A DNA stretch of 64,000 nt, from NCBI RefSeq assembly GCF_052857255.1, contig NC_135507.1, forward strand, positions 77,970,350 through 78,034,349, given 5' to 3'. Below, piece after piece: positions 31,311-42,960 of the stretch. Every line of letters starts with the position of its first letter. Position 1 is the stretch's first letter. A model generated the notes under the pieces. The model saw nothing but the letters and a program-made list of their open reading frames with translations. It searched no databases and was not told where the DNA came from. The translations under genes and the position numbers were made by a program. The stretch comes from Amblyomma americanum. Its lineage: Eukaryota; Arthropoda; Arachnida; Ixodida; Ixodidae.

Positions 31311-31541
31311 CGATTTGATGGAGGCGAAATGCAAAGGCGCCCATGTGCTGTGTGATGTCACTGCACGTTAAAGATCCCCAGGTGGTCGAAAATATTCCGC
31401 AGCCCTCCGCTTCCGCACCTCTTCCTTCCTTTCTTCTCTCAGTCCCTCCTTTGTCCATTCCTTTATGGCGTGGTTGAGGTGTGCGCCGATATGTGAGAGA
31501 TACTGCGCCTTTGCCTTTCCCCAAAAATCAATTTTAATTTT
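31311..31541 (+). mobile_element. SINE type 2, 5'-truncated
   Basis: It begins at GATGGAGGCGAAATGC, then GATGTCACTGCACGTTAAAG and the type 2 tail, with TTTATGGCGTGGTTGAGGTG and TGCGCCTTTGCCTTTCCCC. It abuts the Penelope relic; the long minus-strand frame through both is a chance fusion. Confidence 0.75.
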
Positions 31542-32358
31542 TACCTGTGCTGCTTGGGGTGCTACACATCCAAGGATCACTGGCGTGCATGTACAAATGG
31601 AAGTGTTAATAACGCCGTGAAATTATTCGTGGACACCTGCAGAGCTTTTTATTCGTTTTGTTGGCCTGAAATGACATGTCTCGGACGTTCGACTTAACTG
31701 GAACCAGTTGCTGCATTACTTTCTAACATCTCACATCGCAGGATTACCTTGCTATGTTGACTGGTGGCACCTAACACTATGCTCTGCTGAACTGCTCTTG
31801 TACGTACATGCTTGGATAAGGCCCTGCCAGCACTTCACGCTTACATATGTACGTCAGAGATGATCTGGAGAGAAAATTCTATTTTCGAGCCCCCTATGAC
31901 TAACAGTAAACCAATACGTTCCGAGCATGCTGCATGTGAAGAGGTCAAACGGCAGGAGAGCCTCCATCAGTCCGAAATTAGTCTATCTTGAAGTATTGAC
32001 CAAATTACGAGGCTCAAGTTACTGACGCATAGAAGGACTCGAACCTGCCAATGGACCGTATTGCAGTGAAGAGATATAGGAAAGAGCTTTTATAATGATT
32101 AGAACGTGAGAAAAAATATTATGAAAATATTCAAGACATAAACGACCATAACAGGTCTTACCAGATCATCGTCACCTTTGATGAAGCTCCTGGGCTCGTG
32201 TGAAGAATATGGCTTGCTTCAGGCCTTGATTAAAGAGGTAACTTCGGCGCGGAAAAAACTATCGTCCAAGGCACAAGCAGGGGCATTAGGAGTTCAAAGA
32301 GGTGTTGGAACACACACGCTGTGTGGACACGGTGTGGGAAACAAACGTATTGCGGGGT
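31542..32358. other. no feature recognised
   Basis: No exon, SINE head or LINE motif was recognised. Confidence 0.5.
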
Positions 32359-32595
32359 TGGTTGGGCGGTTTATGAGTTTAACATCCCAAAGCGACAGAG
32401 GCTATGATAGACGCCGTAGTGCAGGACTCCGGAATAAGTTCGGACAGCTGGGTTTCTTTAACGTGCACTGACATCGCACTGTACACGAGCCTCTAGCATT
32501 TTGTCTGCATCGAAATGAGACCGGCGCGGCCGGGATCGAACCCGCGTCTTTTGGGTCAGCATCTGAGCACCATAACAACTGAGCCAATGCGACGG
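32359..32595 (-). mobile_element. Ruka-like SINE
   Basis: On the minus strand it has a B-box-like GGGTTCGATCC, the GCGATGTCAGTGCACGTTAA body and a tail with CGCTTTGGGATGTTAAACTC. No clean target duplication was identified. Confidence 0.75.
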
Positions 32596-33081
32596 TTTGT
32601 TGCAGCGTTCCGGCGTGTTATTCACGACAGGTACTACTGACGTCCTGGATAAATGTCAGCGTATTTCCTGCTATACCTCTTTTTTCTTCTACACTGATGT
32701 ATAATTTGTGTTTTACCACATGACGTATAGCTTTGAGAATAGGCCACAGGTAATTGAACAGGGCACGTGCAAAATTAAAGTTGCATCAACGAACTAATTT
32801 ATGTTAGCATGGAACATACGTCAAGAATCAGCACATTCATGTTCCTTGACGAGCAGACTTTATTTACCGCCTGCTAATAGAGGCTACACATAGGAAAGGA
32901 TGGAACCCGAGTGAAGGTGGAGGTAGCTATAAGAAAGACATGCCGCTTCACTATTGTCCACGCCTTGCATACGATTATGATCGAAGCTGCCGATAATGTA
33001 GAAATAAAAATGAAGCCATTTCCTTTTGACGTTTTTCCGTAAGCCCTCTATGCGACGAGTCCACGACACTAACCGCTGTTC
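32596..33081. other. 3' region of the second GT31-like gene
   Basis: AATAAA on the minus strand lies at 32859-32864, about 218 bases past the stop at 33082, and could serve as the poly(A) signal. No other feature was seen. Confidence 0.45.
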
Positions 33082-34074
33082 TCAAAGTCTGAGGTAGTCG
33101 GGGCTGTTCTCAGGTGCGCGCATCATCTCTTCCCACAGCGACATCATGGTCTCATTCAGACTTCGTGCCAACGTGTACAAGACAACAGCGCCGACAGTGT
33201 AAAGCAAGCTCCTGCTGTCATCGATGGCAAGGTAGCCTCCCAAGTGTTTGGCTTCCAGTTTATACAGGATCAACTGACCTCCATGTACCGACGCGTTTCA
33301 GGCAAAGAGCTCCACTCCTGGTTTATTGGCCATCACCACAGATCTCGCATGACACAGAGAAGACAGGAAGTCGCCTAGGCCATGACAGTGGATCACCTCC
33401 GGCCTGTGGTCTATGTGCACGACCCTGTAGTTTGGTAGGTAGAACGGGTAAGACAATACATTGTGCTGCATGAAGACCACTAAGTAGACGTTAGGACAGT
33501 TCGCCAGAATCCACGGCGCGAACTGAAGGAAACTGGAAGTGTTGTTTTTCCTTCCCAACTTGAATATTTCGCCAGTCCTGCCATTCCTGGGGACGACAAT
33601 GTTTCCGAAGGCCCTGCATTCGGAGCGAGCCATGGCCACCAGCTCTTTCTTCTGGTCAGTGACGTTTCCCACCATGCGGAACATGGTAAACCAGTTGATG
33701 GGAGAGGCGAAGCTTCGCTCCGCGTAAGAGTTGCGCGCAAATAGGCGGTTGTACCCGTTTTCCAAGGCAGTGTCGACAACGAACAGCACCTTGACATGTT
33801 GCTGCTTGCCGCACTCATTGATGACACGCATGCCCATGCAGTTGCCGTTCCTGACGATCAGCCGATCCATTAGTCTGCGTCGCAGCTGTGATGGGACCGG
33901 CTGGTAGTCAATGTGATACAGATACAGCAGCACGCCAAAAATGAGTACCACGAAGACGCTCTTCCGATGAGTGGACTTGTAGATGGTCCGTAACATGGCT
34001 GCAGTAGAACAAGCAGCCGTTTCAAGTAGAACCGAGGCGTTTCTTCTGCGGTTTACTGGCTCTCGCGCAGCCAT
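33082..34074 (-). pseudogene. GT31 galactosyltransferase-like paralogue with one in-frame TGA
   Basis: ATG at 34074 opens a product of about 330 residues, intronless like its paralogue at 15373-16290. The segment FVVLIFGVLLYLYHI is the membrane anchor. VKVLFVVDTALENG, RLFARNSYAERSFASPINWF, RMVGNVT and LVVFMQHN match the paralogue almost block for block. The DDD triplet is replaced, here by QHN. A single TGA at 33298-33300 interrupts the frame after GVELFA. The same frame then continues to the conserved end (MMSLWEEMMRAPENSPDYLRL region, against LSLWNEMLRALENSANYL). Alignment places the TGA opposite an arginine in the paralogue, as expected from a CGA to TGA change. It could be a recent pseudogene, a polymorphic null, or a readthrough case. 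An assembly error is also possible. Confidence 0.72.
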
Positions 34075-34445
34075 CGTTCCAGCTCGAGACCTGCCCTAGG
34101 TGGTGGCGGAGAAGACCAAGTTGTACAAACTACTCTCCTTGAGTGCGTTTGTACCCGCAATGCACCGTGGCCAATGCCCCCGTGGGTATGCGCCATTAAG
34201 CTTGAGGACGTCATCATCATCATCATTACTCTCCTTTAACACTGGAGGTAAAGTGTAGTTGCTTATTATAGAGCATCAAATCTTAAATAAACATATCTTG
34301 GACAAAGTTTTGTTAAAAAAATACGGCTAGGCGGCTTGTCCTGATGAAGATAAGCTGGGTTGAGAAGCGACTCCTTCGTAGTAGGTTCTGCATTCCTCCG
34401 TTCCCTTGAAGACTGCGCAACACAGCACTGGGATGAAGACTGTTT

Positions 34446-34682
34446 GGTTTGGTTTCGTTTATGGGGTTTAACGTCCCAAGCGACTCATGCTATGAGGGAC
34501 GCCGTAGTGAAGGGCTCCGGAAATTTCGATCACCTATGGTTCTTTAACGTGCACTGACATCGCACAATACACGGGCCTCTAGAATTTTGCCTCCATCGAA
34601 ATTCGGCCGCTGCGGCCGGTATCGAACCCGAGTATTTTGGGTCAGCAGCCGAGCGTCATAACCACTGAGCCGCCACGGCGAC
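34446..34682 (-). mobile_element. Ruka-like SINE
   Basis: On the minus strand the A-box-like GTGGCGGCTCAGTGG and the B-box-like GGGTTCGATACC are followed by GCGATGTCAGTGCACGTTAA and GTCGCTTGGGACGTTAAACC. The head and tail are both present. Confidence 0.8.
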
Positions 34683-36429
34683 CGAACACTACTTTCCGGC
34701 AGAAAAAAATCACTTCATAGCCCCGTTTATTAGCGGCATAAAAAGGGGCTCTACGAATCGGTGCTTTGGCGCAGTGCCGTTCTGATTAACGGCCAAGAGA
34801 CCTTACGCGTTACTCTGGGCTGATTATGGCTAAGTGCTCGAAACAAGATAAGTACCTACAACAGCTTTTAAAGGTGCACCAAAAGGAATTCTGACCTCGT
34901 CTTTTTACCACTGATACTTGATGAAAATGCTTCGAGCATTCTTAGAAGCTTCGATTTCTTGTCCTGTGCGGCTGACTTTCCTATTATATCGTGTTAAATG
35001 TCCCGGCTCCCGCCTTTATTTTCAACTGACCTTCAAGGGTACCAGGAGACAACCAATGCGTGCACTGCCTTTTAGCCAGTCGAGTGGCCGCTTCGCTTTC
35101 GCTATTATTTAGTTTTTTTCGTGAATAAATAGTTCCAGTCGCAGAAAACATAGCCACAAATTAGGCCCACGGAAATAAAAATACGCGTGGACCCTTTGCT
35201 TAATGTATCACTCCGCCGACGGCAGAGCGGCAAGCCGCCACGGGACTAGCTGAAATGCGCTCGACGCGTTGGCTGACTCCTACTCTCGGCGGCGCGTTCA
35301 AAAAAAAAAAAAAGATACGCGGAAGCCGGGACGTTTAATTCTATTGAATAAGGAAAGCGCTCGCCCAGGACACTATTTAGAAGTTTATAAGATTGCTTGG
35401 AGCATGTACATCGAGTTCCCGAGGTAAAAATAAGACCTAAAAATATTCTGTGAACACTATGCCAATTTAAAGTGTGGCAAGGCGAAAGCCTTCGCAAGGC
35501 CGACTGCGATTCTAGCTTCGCAGGTTCCCATACTAGTGGCACTCCCAAAAGTTCCTACCTTGCCACACTTTCGATCTAGACGACGTTGTTGTTATTGTTA
35601 CCATCATAGAAAGGCACATGCCCACATAGGGGGATTGGCCAGGAATTTGGGGGCACAGAGAGTTTTTCAGATAATAGACGACGTTCTTGGCACTTGCTGT
35701 CTGCATCTCTGCCCTTCTCTGGTGCTGGCGCGCAGTTGGCGCCAGCAGCGCGCGCTGTTGCTATGAAGACCTCGGGTGTGACGCCACCCTCTCCCTTCGC
35801 TATATCGACATCTGCGCTATATCGATGCATTTTGTTGTTTTCTGTTTCTTTTTTCTCTATAATTGGCTATAATTAACTAATCATTCTACAGTCATCAAAC
35901 TTGGCGTGGGGGTTACATTTTGCCTCCTTTATCTGATGCTACCATTGGCGTTATTCATGGAAGACGACGTTACACCGGACGCGCGAGTTTGAGCCATTAA
36001 AGGCTTTCGCCTTAAAATCCTCTTCAGTGCACTTTTAACGCTGTGCCTCACGTCGGGCGGCCAAAATATATCTGAATGTGGCTTCGGATGCGAGCTGGTT
36101 TGTGGGCAAGGCTGAAAAACGTCACTGCTTTTATTCGCATTTTGTCGAGAGCTCCTTTGCTTGAAGCTTTTGAAAGATGAAAACTTAAAGGGGCAATGAA
36201 ACGTAGTATTCCAGCATGAAGTGTTCACTTCGCTAAATTACCCATGTCTGAAAACCAAAAATGAAATTCCGGTAAAAATAAACTTATACTGTGCGGCAAC
36301 TATTTATTACATGATTTTTACCCCTTTCAGATAACAGCACTGTGCTCTGGCAACATTTCTGGACGCCCTGATCACTGTTTCGTGAACCAAAGTTTATTTT
36401 CTTGAAGATGTGTTTGTTTCTTTTGCTGA
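34683..36429. other. no gene recognised; one 13-bp inverted pair
   Basis: AAGTGTGGCAAGG at 35470-35482 is mirrored by CCTTGCCACACTT at 35558-35570, with 75 bases between. This could be a small foldback. No coding feature was recognised. A possible repeat boundary near 34211 has a short (CAT)n run. Confidence 0.4.
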
Positions 36430-36905
36430 TTAGTTTTTAACGCAAGAGCGTTTAAGGCCAATTTCGCTGAAAATCTTGCGTCGGCATTGTCGGTGTTGTG
36501 AGCGAAAAATCGCGGGTATGGGTCGAGAAGGTGGTCCTCAAAGAGCAACCTTGGAGGCAGATGGGCCACCTATCTAGATCACGTGACCTTGCGACGTCAT
36601 CACAACTTGTCCACGGGGTATTGGGCAAACTGCCCACCGCCGGAGAGACCAGTTAATTTAACGATTGGTGCTTTGGGAAGAGCAACCTAGGTCGCACAAG
36701 GGCCACCGCTGGGAGCATCTGCCATCGTTGGGCGCTGGGCAGTCGCGCATCGCTTAACCGTTCCAACGCTGAGCCAGGAGTTGTAAGAGGACTCCTTTGG
36801 GTCTACGAATGTAAAGTAGAGAATTACTTTCTGCATATATAGGATTTAACCCACTACGCTATTGCGTAATACCATTAAGGCGGAGCTTAAGTTCCTCCTC
36901 CATTT
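36430..36905 (-). repeat. R3 repeat, longest copy (about 475 bp)
   Basis: Both ends carry the palindromic motif: TTTTTAACGCAAGAGCGTTT at 36430 and ACGCTATTGCGTAATACC near 36857. Inside, on the minus strand, are ACTCCTGGCTCAGCG, GAGCATCCGCC-like and GTCACGTGATCTAG blocks shared with the other copies. It behaves like a non-autonomous DNA element or composite repeat. Confidence 0.65.
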
Positions 36906-37439
36906 TTGCTGTGTGCACCTTGTCTTCGCAGCAGCGGCGACCCGGCACAAAAGGAAGTCCGACTCCGATTCCGACATAGGTGCACCCGCTATGCATTGTC
37001 TGCAACATGCTACTGTTCGCTGAGCGTTTATGCTGGTACGCCGTGGTGTGCAGCCGCTTCAAAACCACCTTAGTAGGAAAAAAAACTATTCTTTGTTGAA
37101 AAACTTTTGCAGCACTGTGTGAGATTAGTGATCCCTGGAAACGCGAGGAAGTCTCCACGGGATGTGTAAGGTTATCGGCGAAGCACAAATTGCTGGCAAC
37201 ATATGTTACTGGATTATACATTCCCTGCCACACTGTGTGGGTTGTAGGATAGTGGCCATTTTTTAATGTCGATGTGGTCGCGCACGTGCGTTGCAGCGCG
37301 TCCCACGCTTGCCAAAGGCAATGTGTGCCGCGAAGATTGTGACGAGGCGCTGAGCTGTGGAAAGATAAGTCTCGACAACTGCGCCGTAGGCTGAAAATTT
37401 ATATTTCAAGTGAGCAACAAGGCATATCATAGCATGGAA
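36906..37439. other. no feature recognised
   Basis: No exon or repeat was assigned. Confidence 0.45.
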
Positions 37440-37800
37440 AAACTATATTGAGTTCAGATCAACTGTCAGAAGGGTAGACTTGCCCTCCCGGCCTTGTCAG
37501 ACGGCTTCGAAGGCTTGTCTGATGATGGCTGCGTATCAAAGCCTCCCATGACTCCTTATTTTTCATTGAAGTGCTGGATTGTGCGCAAGCCTACATCATA
37601 TGGGCTAGGGTCGCCTGTTCTCCACAGTCCCTACACTTGCCGTCGTTTAAGGACCGTAGGAACCTACGCAGTGTGGCTGGGTTTGGAAAAGTGTTTACCT
37701 GTAACTGCCTACATGCTGATTCCTCCTTCTTGCCGAGCTTCTTGCATGGTTCTAGATATTCCCGTCTGCTAAGTCTGTAGAACTGTGTGATATTTCAGAA
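37440..37800 (-). pseudogene. LINE C-terminal relic (post-RNase H zinc-binding region)
   Basis: The minus strand reads QLQVNTFPNPATLRRFL then NDGKCRDCGEQATLAHMM and ACAQSSTSMKNKESWE. The C-x2-C...H...C pattern (CRDCGEQATLAHM--AC) is the zinc-binding segment after RNase H in R1/I-type LINEs. Frames are broken by at least one stop. Confidence 0.6.
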
Positions 37801-38889
37801 AGAGTATATCCTGTCGTTTCCTGAAATGTATCCATCCTCGGAGGGAGTCGTATATGCCGAGGAAACAGAACACTGCCTCTAGTTTCCACTGCTGCCCCAG
37901 CGCTCCACCTTACGCTGAAGACTCGAAATCACCGCGGAAATTTTGAGTGTTTGGTACATTCCATTGATTTCCTATGGCCTTTGGAAGCTGGTGGCGTGCG
38001 CGCATAAAGCATTTTACAGGTCGGCTTTTTCAGCGCTGAAGAATATTGGGCCATGACAACCACCGCGTTCGCACAGAGTATCGCCTTTGACTGCATGAAA
38101 ATTGTTTGTTAAAATGTTTCCATTGAATTACATGATATTGGTTACTGACGCTACCATCAGAGGACACTAGTTACTGATGTGCAGCTATGCTGGGCATACG
38201 AGAGTTACACTCACAGCCCGAAAAAAGCTGTGAAGACTAACGGGCGTGGCAGCGTCGTCACTTCATGCATGCTTCCGAAGCCGTTAAATGCTTTGAAGGC
38301 GTGCAACGGAAATATGTACACGTAAATATGTCTTCCGAACTCACACTATGCAGCGCGCTACCAAAAAACCGAATACGTGAGCTAAACGCGTGCGATTCCT
38401 CACGTCGGGTATCTAGTCAGTTCGCAACACTACTGCGAGCAGATATATGTGTACAGGGAGGACTCCAGGGTTCCATTCGGCAGTTGACACTTGCGTCTTC
38501 ACGCTGCCTATGAATGGCTGCTACTGCTTTTCCCTCTGCAATGGCTTTCTATGAGCTGTAGGTGAGAGTAATTGGAGTGAGGCGCCGTGAGGGGGAAAAG
38601 CATAGTGGGCAAACACGAATGCATATAATTCCTATCTTATAAGCCAATCCCACAACCTTTAACAGTTGTCTCCTCAAAGAGCTGTCTCCAAAAGAGAGTT
38701 GTCTCCAAATTTTCGCACAAGTAAACAAGAACCTCACAAGGTCTGCTTTTCTCCCTGACGTATTTTGAGGTGTTTCAGAATGATTCTTCCTTTAGACGTC
38801 GCTTTAATGTCACAGTGCAAATTTAACAATAACAGATTATACAAAAAATAAATATTTTTTCTAATATAGTGCCTACGTGCCACTTTGCG
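37801..38889. other. no feature recognised
   Basis: No exon or repeat was assigned; it lies 3' of the candidate exon at 38890-39257 (-). Confidence 0.45.
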
Positions 38890-39257
38890 TCACCCCGTAG
38901 TGACATTTAACCCTGCCGGAAGGCGATCGTTCTTGGCAACGCGAACAGTTGGCCTCGAGGCCTCCACTGTCGGCTGCGGCTGCCCAGAGGTGGAAGTCTC
39001 TACTACATCGGGTGGCGCCACCGTGGGTGGCGCCACGGTGAACTCGTCCGTGTAGGCGGTCGCCAAATCGGGAATCGCCGGCGTCGGGTAGAACTGGTCG
39101 TCGTCAACGGCCGTGACCTCTTCGCCTGCGACGGCTGGCACGGGTGGCGGTTCGTACGCTGGCAGACCCGCGACCACCGCTGCATCCTCGTCCACTGACT
39201 GGCCCTGAGCGGGAGCTGTCCTCAAGGCTGGCAACACGGCAGGAGACGGTACAGAAG
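38890..39257 (-). CDS. candidate terminal exon of a host membrane protein: acidic/proline-rich segment
   Basis: The acceptor AATGTCAG (AG at 39259-39258) is followed by two bases that complete a codon, so the intron is phase 1. It then reads SVPSPAVLPALRTAPAQ, followed by a low-complexity Pro/Ala/Val/Asp-rich stretch with DEDAAVVAGLPAYEPPPVP and TPAIPDLATAYTDEF. It ends DRLPAGLNVTTG before TGA. The upstream exon at 42006-42143 ends in phase 1 and encodes a transmembrane helix, so the two join in frame. The segment would then be an extracellular or lumenal disordered tail. No enzyme domain is visible. The exon is GC-rich relative to its surroundings, which supports coding status. Confidence 0.45.
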
Positions 39258-39944
39258 CTGACATTAGCGAAACCAATGGACGCAGCTATGCTTACATTCA
39301 TATAGCAGAAGGATCCCGGCTACGAACACCGCAGTCCAAAGGTTTGTACGAATGACAGCCAAATTTAGTTCTATGTGACCTCCGGCCACCCTGGCTTGTC
39401 AGAAATTCTAGGTAGCCTATTAACCTGGCTATCTTCCTGCTTCTGATGCATTTAAGTTCTGTAAGAGTACACAGTGTCACCCTCCCCCAAAGTATATTGG
39501 CTACTATACTCCTTAATTTTAGCACGCTCTGTGCATGCACATTTCTTCGCATATAATACACTCCACGGCCATCGATCGCAGGTTACGCTTTAGAACATAT
39601 ACTTCAACCTCGCAGCAACCAATTCAATTTTCGCTATCAACGTTTTCATGAATTGTTAACTTTCTCAAATTCGACAAGTACCAGGGGGATTTAAGACTAA
39701 ACACACGTTGAGCCCCTTGCAGAGACCAAGAAAACGGCAATAACAAGGAAAGGTTATCGCATCGTCAGCTTCCTCAGCGAATATTAAAGGAATGGAAAAG
39801 ATTACAAGGTAACAAAACTAAACATTGAAAGTAGCTGTCAGTAACTATTATTATTAGATTTCTCTCCCTAAAGCGCTAAAGAAGAAAATTGCCTGTGCGT
39901 AATGTATGTGTTTTGCGATGGAAGGTCACAGAAAATAAAATTTG
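39258..39944. other. no feature recognised; presumed intron of the candidate membrane protein
   Basis: Sequence between the candidate exons at 38890 and 42006, apart from the R3 copy that follows. Confidence 0.4.
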
Positions 39945-40350
39945 AGGAACACTTAAGCTCCGCTTTAACAATATGACACGATACCAACATTATATGCAGG
40001 AGGACATTCTCTACTTTACATTCATATATCCCCGGGAGTCCTTGTATAACCCTCCAGGCGCAGTGGTGCAGCGGTTAGGCGATGGCAGGGGCTCCCAGCG
40101 GCGGACCTTGAGGAACCAATCATTAATTTTACAGCCACCTGTCACCGTGGGCAGTTTGCTCACTATCCTGTGGGCAGGTCGTGATGGTGCCGCAAGGTCA
40201 CGAAACCCAGGTTACCTGTCTGCCTCCTAGGTTGCTCTCTGGAGACCACCTGATAGAGCCATGCCCGCGATCTTTAGCTCACAACGCCAACAACGCCGAC
40301 GATGGGTTTTCTGGGTAACGTGACTTTTAATGCTATCGCCTTAAAAACGA
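39945..40350 (+). repeat. R3 repeat, copy 4
   Basis: The left end is CTTAAGCTCCGCTTTAACAA. Blocks then follow: ACATTCATATATCCC, CAGGCGCAGTGGTGCAGCGG, GCCACCTGTCACCGTGGGCA, CAAGGTCACGAAACCC and CCGCGATCTTTAGCTC. The right end is TTTTAATGCTATCGCCTTAA, a decayed form of the palindromic terminus. Confidence 0.65.
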
Positions 40351-42005
40351 AGAATTGTAGTCAAGCTATTTGTCGGGAGAAAGCATAACCACGAAATGGA
40401 TTGCAGGGTAGGCACAGTGCATCTAGCATGGTTTGTAGATGTTGGTAGCCGCACATCGCTGTGAGCCAGCAGCTTAGGCTGCAGAGCGTGCCCCTGTATT
40501 TGCCCGCTTCTGATCTTCGAGCGCGCATGTTCTTCCAGGCCGTTTCGCGTCTCGAAGAGCCTCCGACTCCTGCCGCTTCCTTAGCTGTATTTGCTGCTTT
40601 ACGTGCCACCGAGTTTAGCCGCTTCTGCTTTTCGTGGTGGGCACTCGTTGAGTTGGGGCGACCTAAAAAGAGTGAAAAAATAATAAGCCCTTGCCTGCGC
40701 CTTGTCTCCGGCAGTCGGAGCCCGTTGCATTTGTGGGTGGTCGGGCAAACCGTAAGTGGGACCAGACCATTGGGCAATCTTGACACCCTCCCTATCTTGG
40801 CCAGGGAGGCCAGCAATGGAGTAACGACTTTCGAACGATCCGAGCAAAAAACTCGCTGTACCCATTACCATCCCAATTCCCATAAACCATTTCACCCCTC
40901 CTCTCCGCTACGTCCTGGGCATCGGGCTCGGTCGTCTGACGCTAATTTAGTTGTTTGACGCCCCATAGCACTAGGCTGCTTTCGTTAGTCTTAGCAATGC
41001 GTTTCGCCACCTTAACCACGCTGTCAAGTATGTGTGAGACTAAATAATGTTGCCATTGGCTACAAAGTAAGTCTTCGCATCTCTTCACTAATCCGCTCAA
41101 TTTTACGGCCATGGCGGGAGCGCTACTGACTGCATGAATTTGGATAAGTTATTTGTGGTTATGGGATGGTGTTCGCGTATATTTGCCTACAATGGCAGCT
41201 ATATAATATGCCAAGAAAACGTAGAGTCTTTTAGAGCCCAGGTGGTTTGCTTGTGACCCACATTATGTGGCTCGTTAAGCATCCCCAGCGTTCAAAATCT
41301 GTAAATAAAACGAATTCTGGTCCTCACTGCACCGAAATTTCGGACTTCCAACTATGCTACTACAGTGCAACAACGCAGCTAAGAAGGAAACCCCTCGGGC
41401 TCTAAACTTCTGACAAAGACTTTATGTTCATGTCGGCATTAGTATCTTGCGCGTTCGCTTTAATGTTACATAAAACTCCAAAATGAAAGATCAGTTCCAG
41501 AAAAACGACGAAGTCACGTAGTGGGCTTGGTTTTCTACACTACAAGATGGCGCCAGCATACTAGAGTTTTAAGCCACAATAGAGGGAGCCAAGCGTAGCG
41601 ATGAGCGTATTTTACTCATCTCTTAAAGTTATCAATTTTCAAAATGAAGAATGCAACGTGTATGTGATTGTTAGCAGATGCACATGAAGAGCCAGGTATT
41701 ATTGACTGACATCTTCATAGGATGCAATATGTGCATGGATATGCTGGTTTCTATTTATTAGCGCACTCGTCTGTCTGGTATGAATGTATTAAGAATTAAA
41801 TCACTGGCTCCTTACCAACAATAACGACCACAAACAGTTCATGTCGACAGCGCAGTATTACAAGAAAGGAAAAATTCCGCAGTGTTTGCCCCCTGTTACA
41901 TGCATTCTTGATTTACGCCTCGAAGCAGGACATATGGCAGTCCACGAACGCATATCACTCGTTGCGACAGATATGCGGTATTGGGGAATGAATGAAAGTT
42001 CTTAC
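40351..42005. other. presumed intron; an unassigned coding-like relic at 40360-40930
   Basis: At 40361-40895 minus-strand frames read KQKRLNSVARKAANTAKEAA and RRETAWKNMRARRSEAGKYR. They look like a decayed element protein, but I could not assign the family. The remainder shows no feature. Confidence 0.35.
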
Positions 42006-42143
42006 CAGTCTCCGACACCGTCACCACGAAGAGGACAAAGACGACGACGACGACTGACAGCGCAGCCACGAGGACGTTGAGGGCGGAGATGGCGCGCTGG
42101 TGGCTGGTCTGCTCAGCCCTGGAGAAAGAGGTCGTAGTGCAGT
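42006..42143 (-). CDS. candidate internal exon encoding a transmembrane helix
   Basis: The exon reads TTTSFSRAEQTSHQRAIS and then a strong hydrophobic helix NVLVAALSVVVVVFVLFVVT, ending SETG at the donor ACTGGTAAGA (GT at 42005-42004), phase 1. The acceptor chosen is CGTAACAG, with AG at 42145-42144, which gives phase 1 at the start. A stronger-looking CTTTCTCCAG 24 bases further in would give phase 2. The downstream exon at 38890-39257 accepts phase 1 in the same frame. Charged residues before the helix suggest a cytoplasmic N-terminus (type II topology). The GC-rich block at 54848-55813 on the same strand ends in a phase-1 donor and could be the first exon. Confidence 0.45.
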
Positions 42144-42551
42144 CTGTTACGAGAGCATGCTGCTGCTCAATAAAATTGACAGTGGCTTAACTTGGCTGAC
42201 TCTGCAATTCAGCGCAAAACAAGGGAGCTTGCTAAGCGTCTGGGGCTTGTCCATGGCAGCTCCGCTACACGCTCATGGCAGCCGTTCTATATAAACCCAC
42301 AAGACCACGTGGCTATGACATGGTATCACTTGGTCTTACGACACCCCTATCGGATGTCATCACGTGGTTTCACATCACCCCATTGGATGCTCTTAAGGTG
42401 AAAGGTCACTCAATGTCAACGGTCAACTAAAGGTCATGGATGAAGGTCAGGAATCAAGGGTTCGACCCCATAACTGTGCCACATAAGGTCGCACACGGTT
42501 AACGTGGTTTAGCTGAAAGTCATTCAAGGTCGTTCTCCGGCCTACGCAACG
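42144..42551. other. no feature recognised
   Basis: No exon or repeat was assigned. Confidence 0.4.
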
Positions 42552-42960
42552 ACTACTTTATTTATTTATTTATTTATTTATACAGAATACCCCTAAAGGA
42601 GCTCAATTTGAGGGTATTACATTTGGGGGCTAAAGACAAGTAATCAAAAAAAAAGAAATAAATAAGAGAAAAATTGAAGAAACTACAAACAAAAAACAGG
42701 TGAAAGCATATGGATCCTTGGAACAAAAATACAAAATCGACATAATTAAACATTGAAGTATAAATGGCAAGAAGCAGAAACATTAACAGAGTAAAGTTAA
42801 TACAAGTTATACAATGTCTATCCTCAACGGCATTAAAATAAAACAACAAACCTAGCGTAAATGCGAAGCTTTTAGCTTTAAAAACGATTTTATCATGCAA
42901 GTGTGGGCTAAAAGAACTGGGATCAATGTCCTAGTGCCTTAGCATGCCAAAAATTATGCT
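42552..42960 (-). mobile_element. 3' end of a CR1/L2-type LINE
   Basis: On the minus strand the sequence ends TACCCTCAAATTGAGCTCC and CTTTAGGGGTATTCTGTATA, a hairpin-like end, followed by (AATA)n at about 42552-42580. This layout matches the 3' ends of the LINEs at 9262 and 19940. Only 3'UTR is recognised. Confidence 0.5.

Noticed and set aside
30646..31524. A single 292-codon frame as one gene
   Set aside because: It fuses antisense SINE sequence with the Penelope relic; the two parts are unrelated elements.
34208..34225. (CAT)n run as the end of an RTE element
   Set aside because: No RTE 3' sequence precedes it on either strand; treated as a short microsatellite.
35470..35570. 13-bp inverted pair as a MITE
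   Set aside because: No second copy or target duplication seen; kept only as a note.
42552..42580. TTTATTTA run as a CRISPR-like or regulatory tandem array
   Set aside because: It is the simple tail of a minus-strand LINE 3' end.
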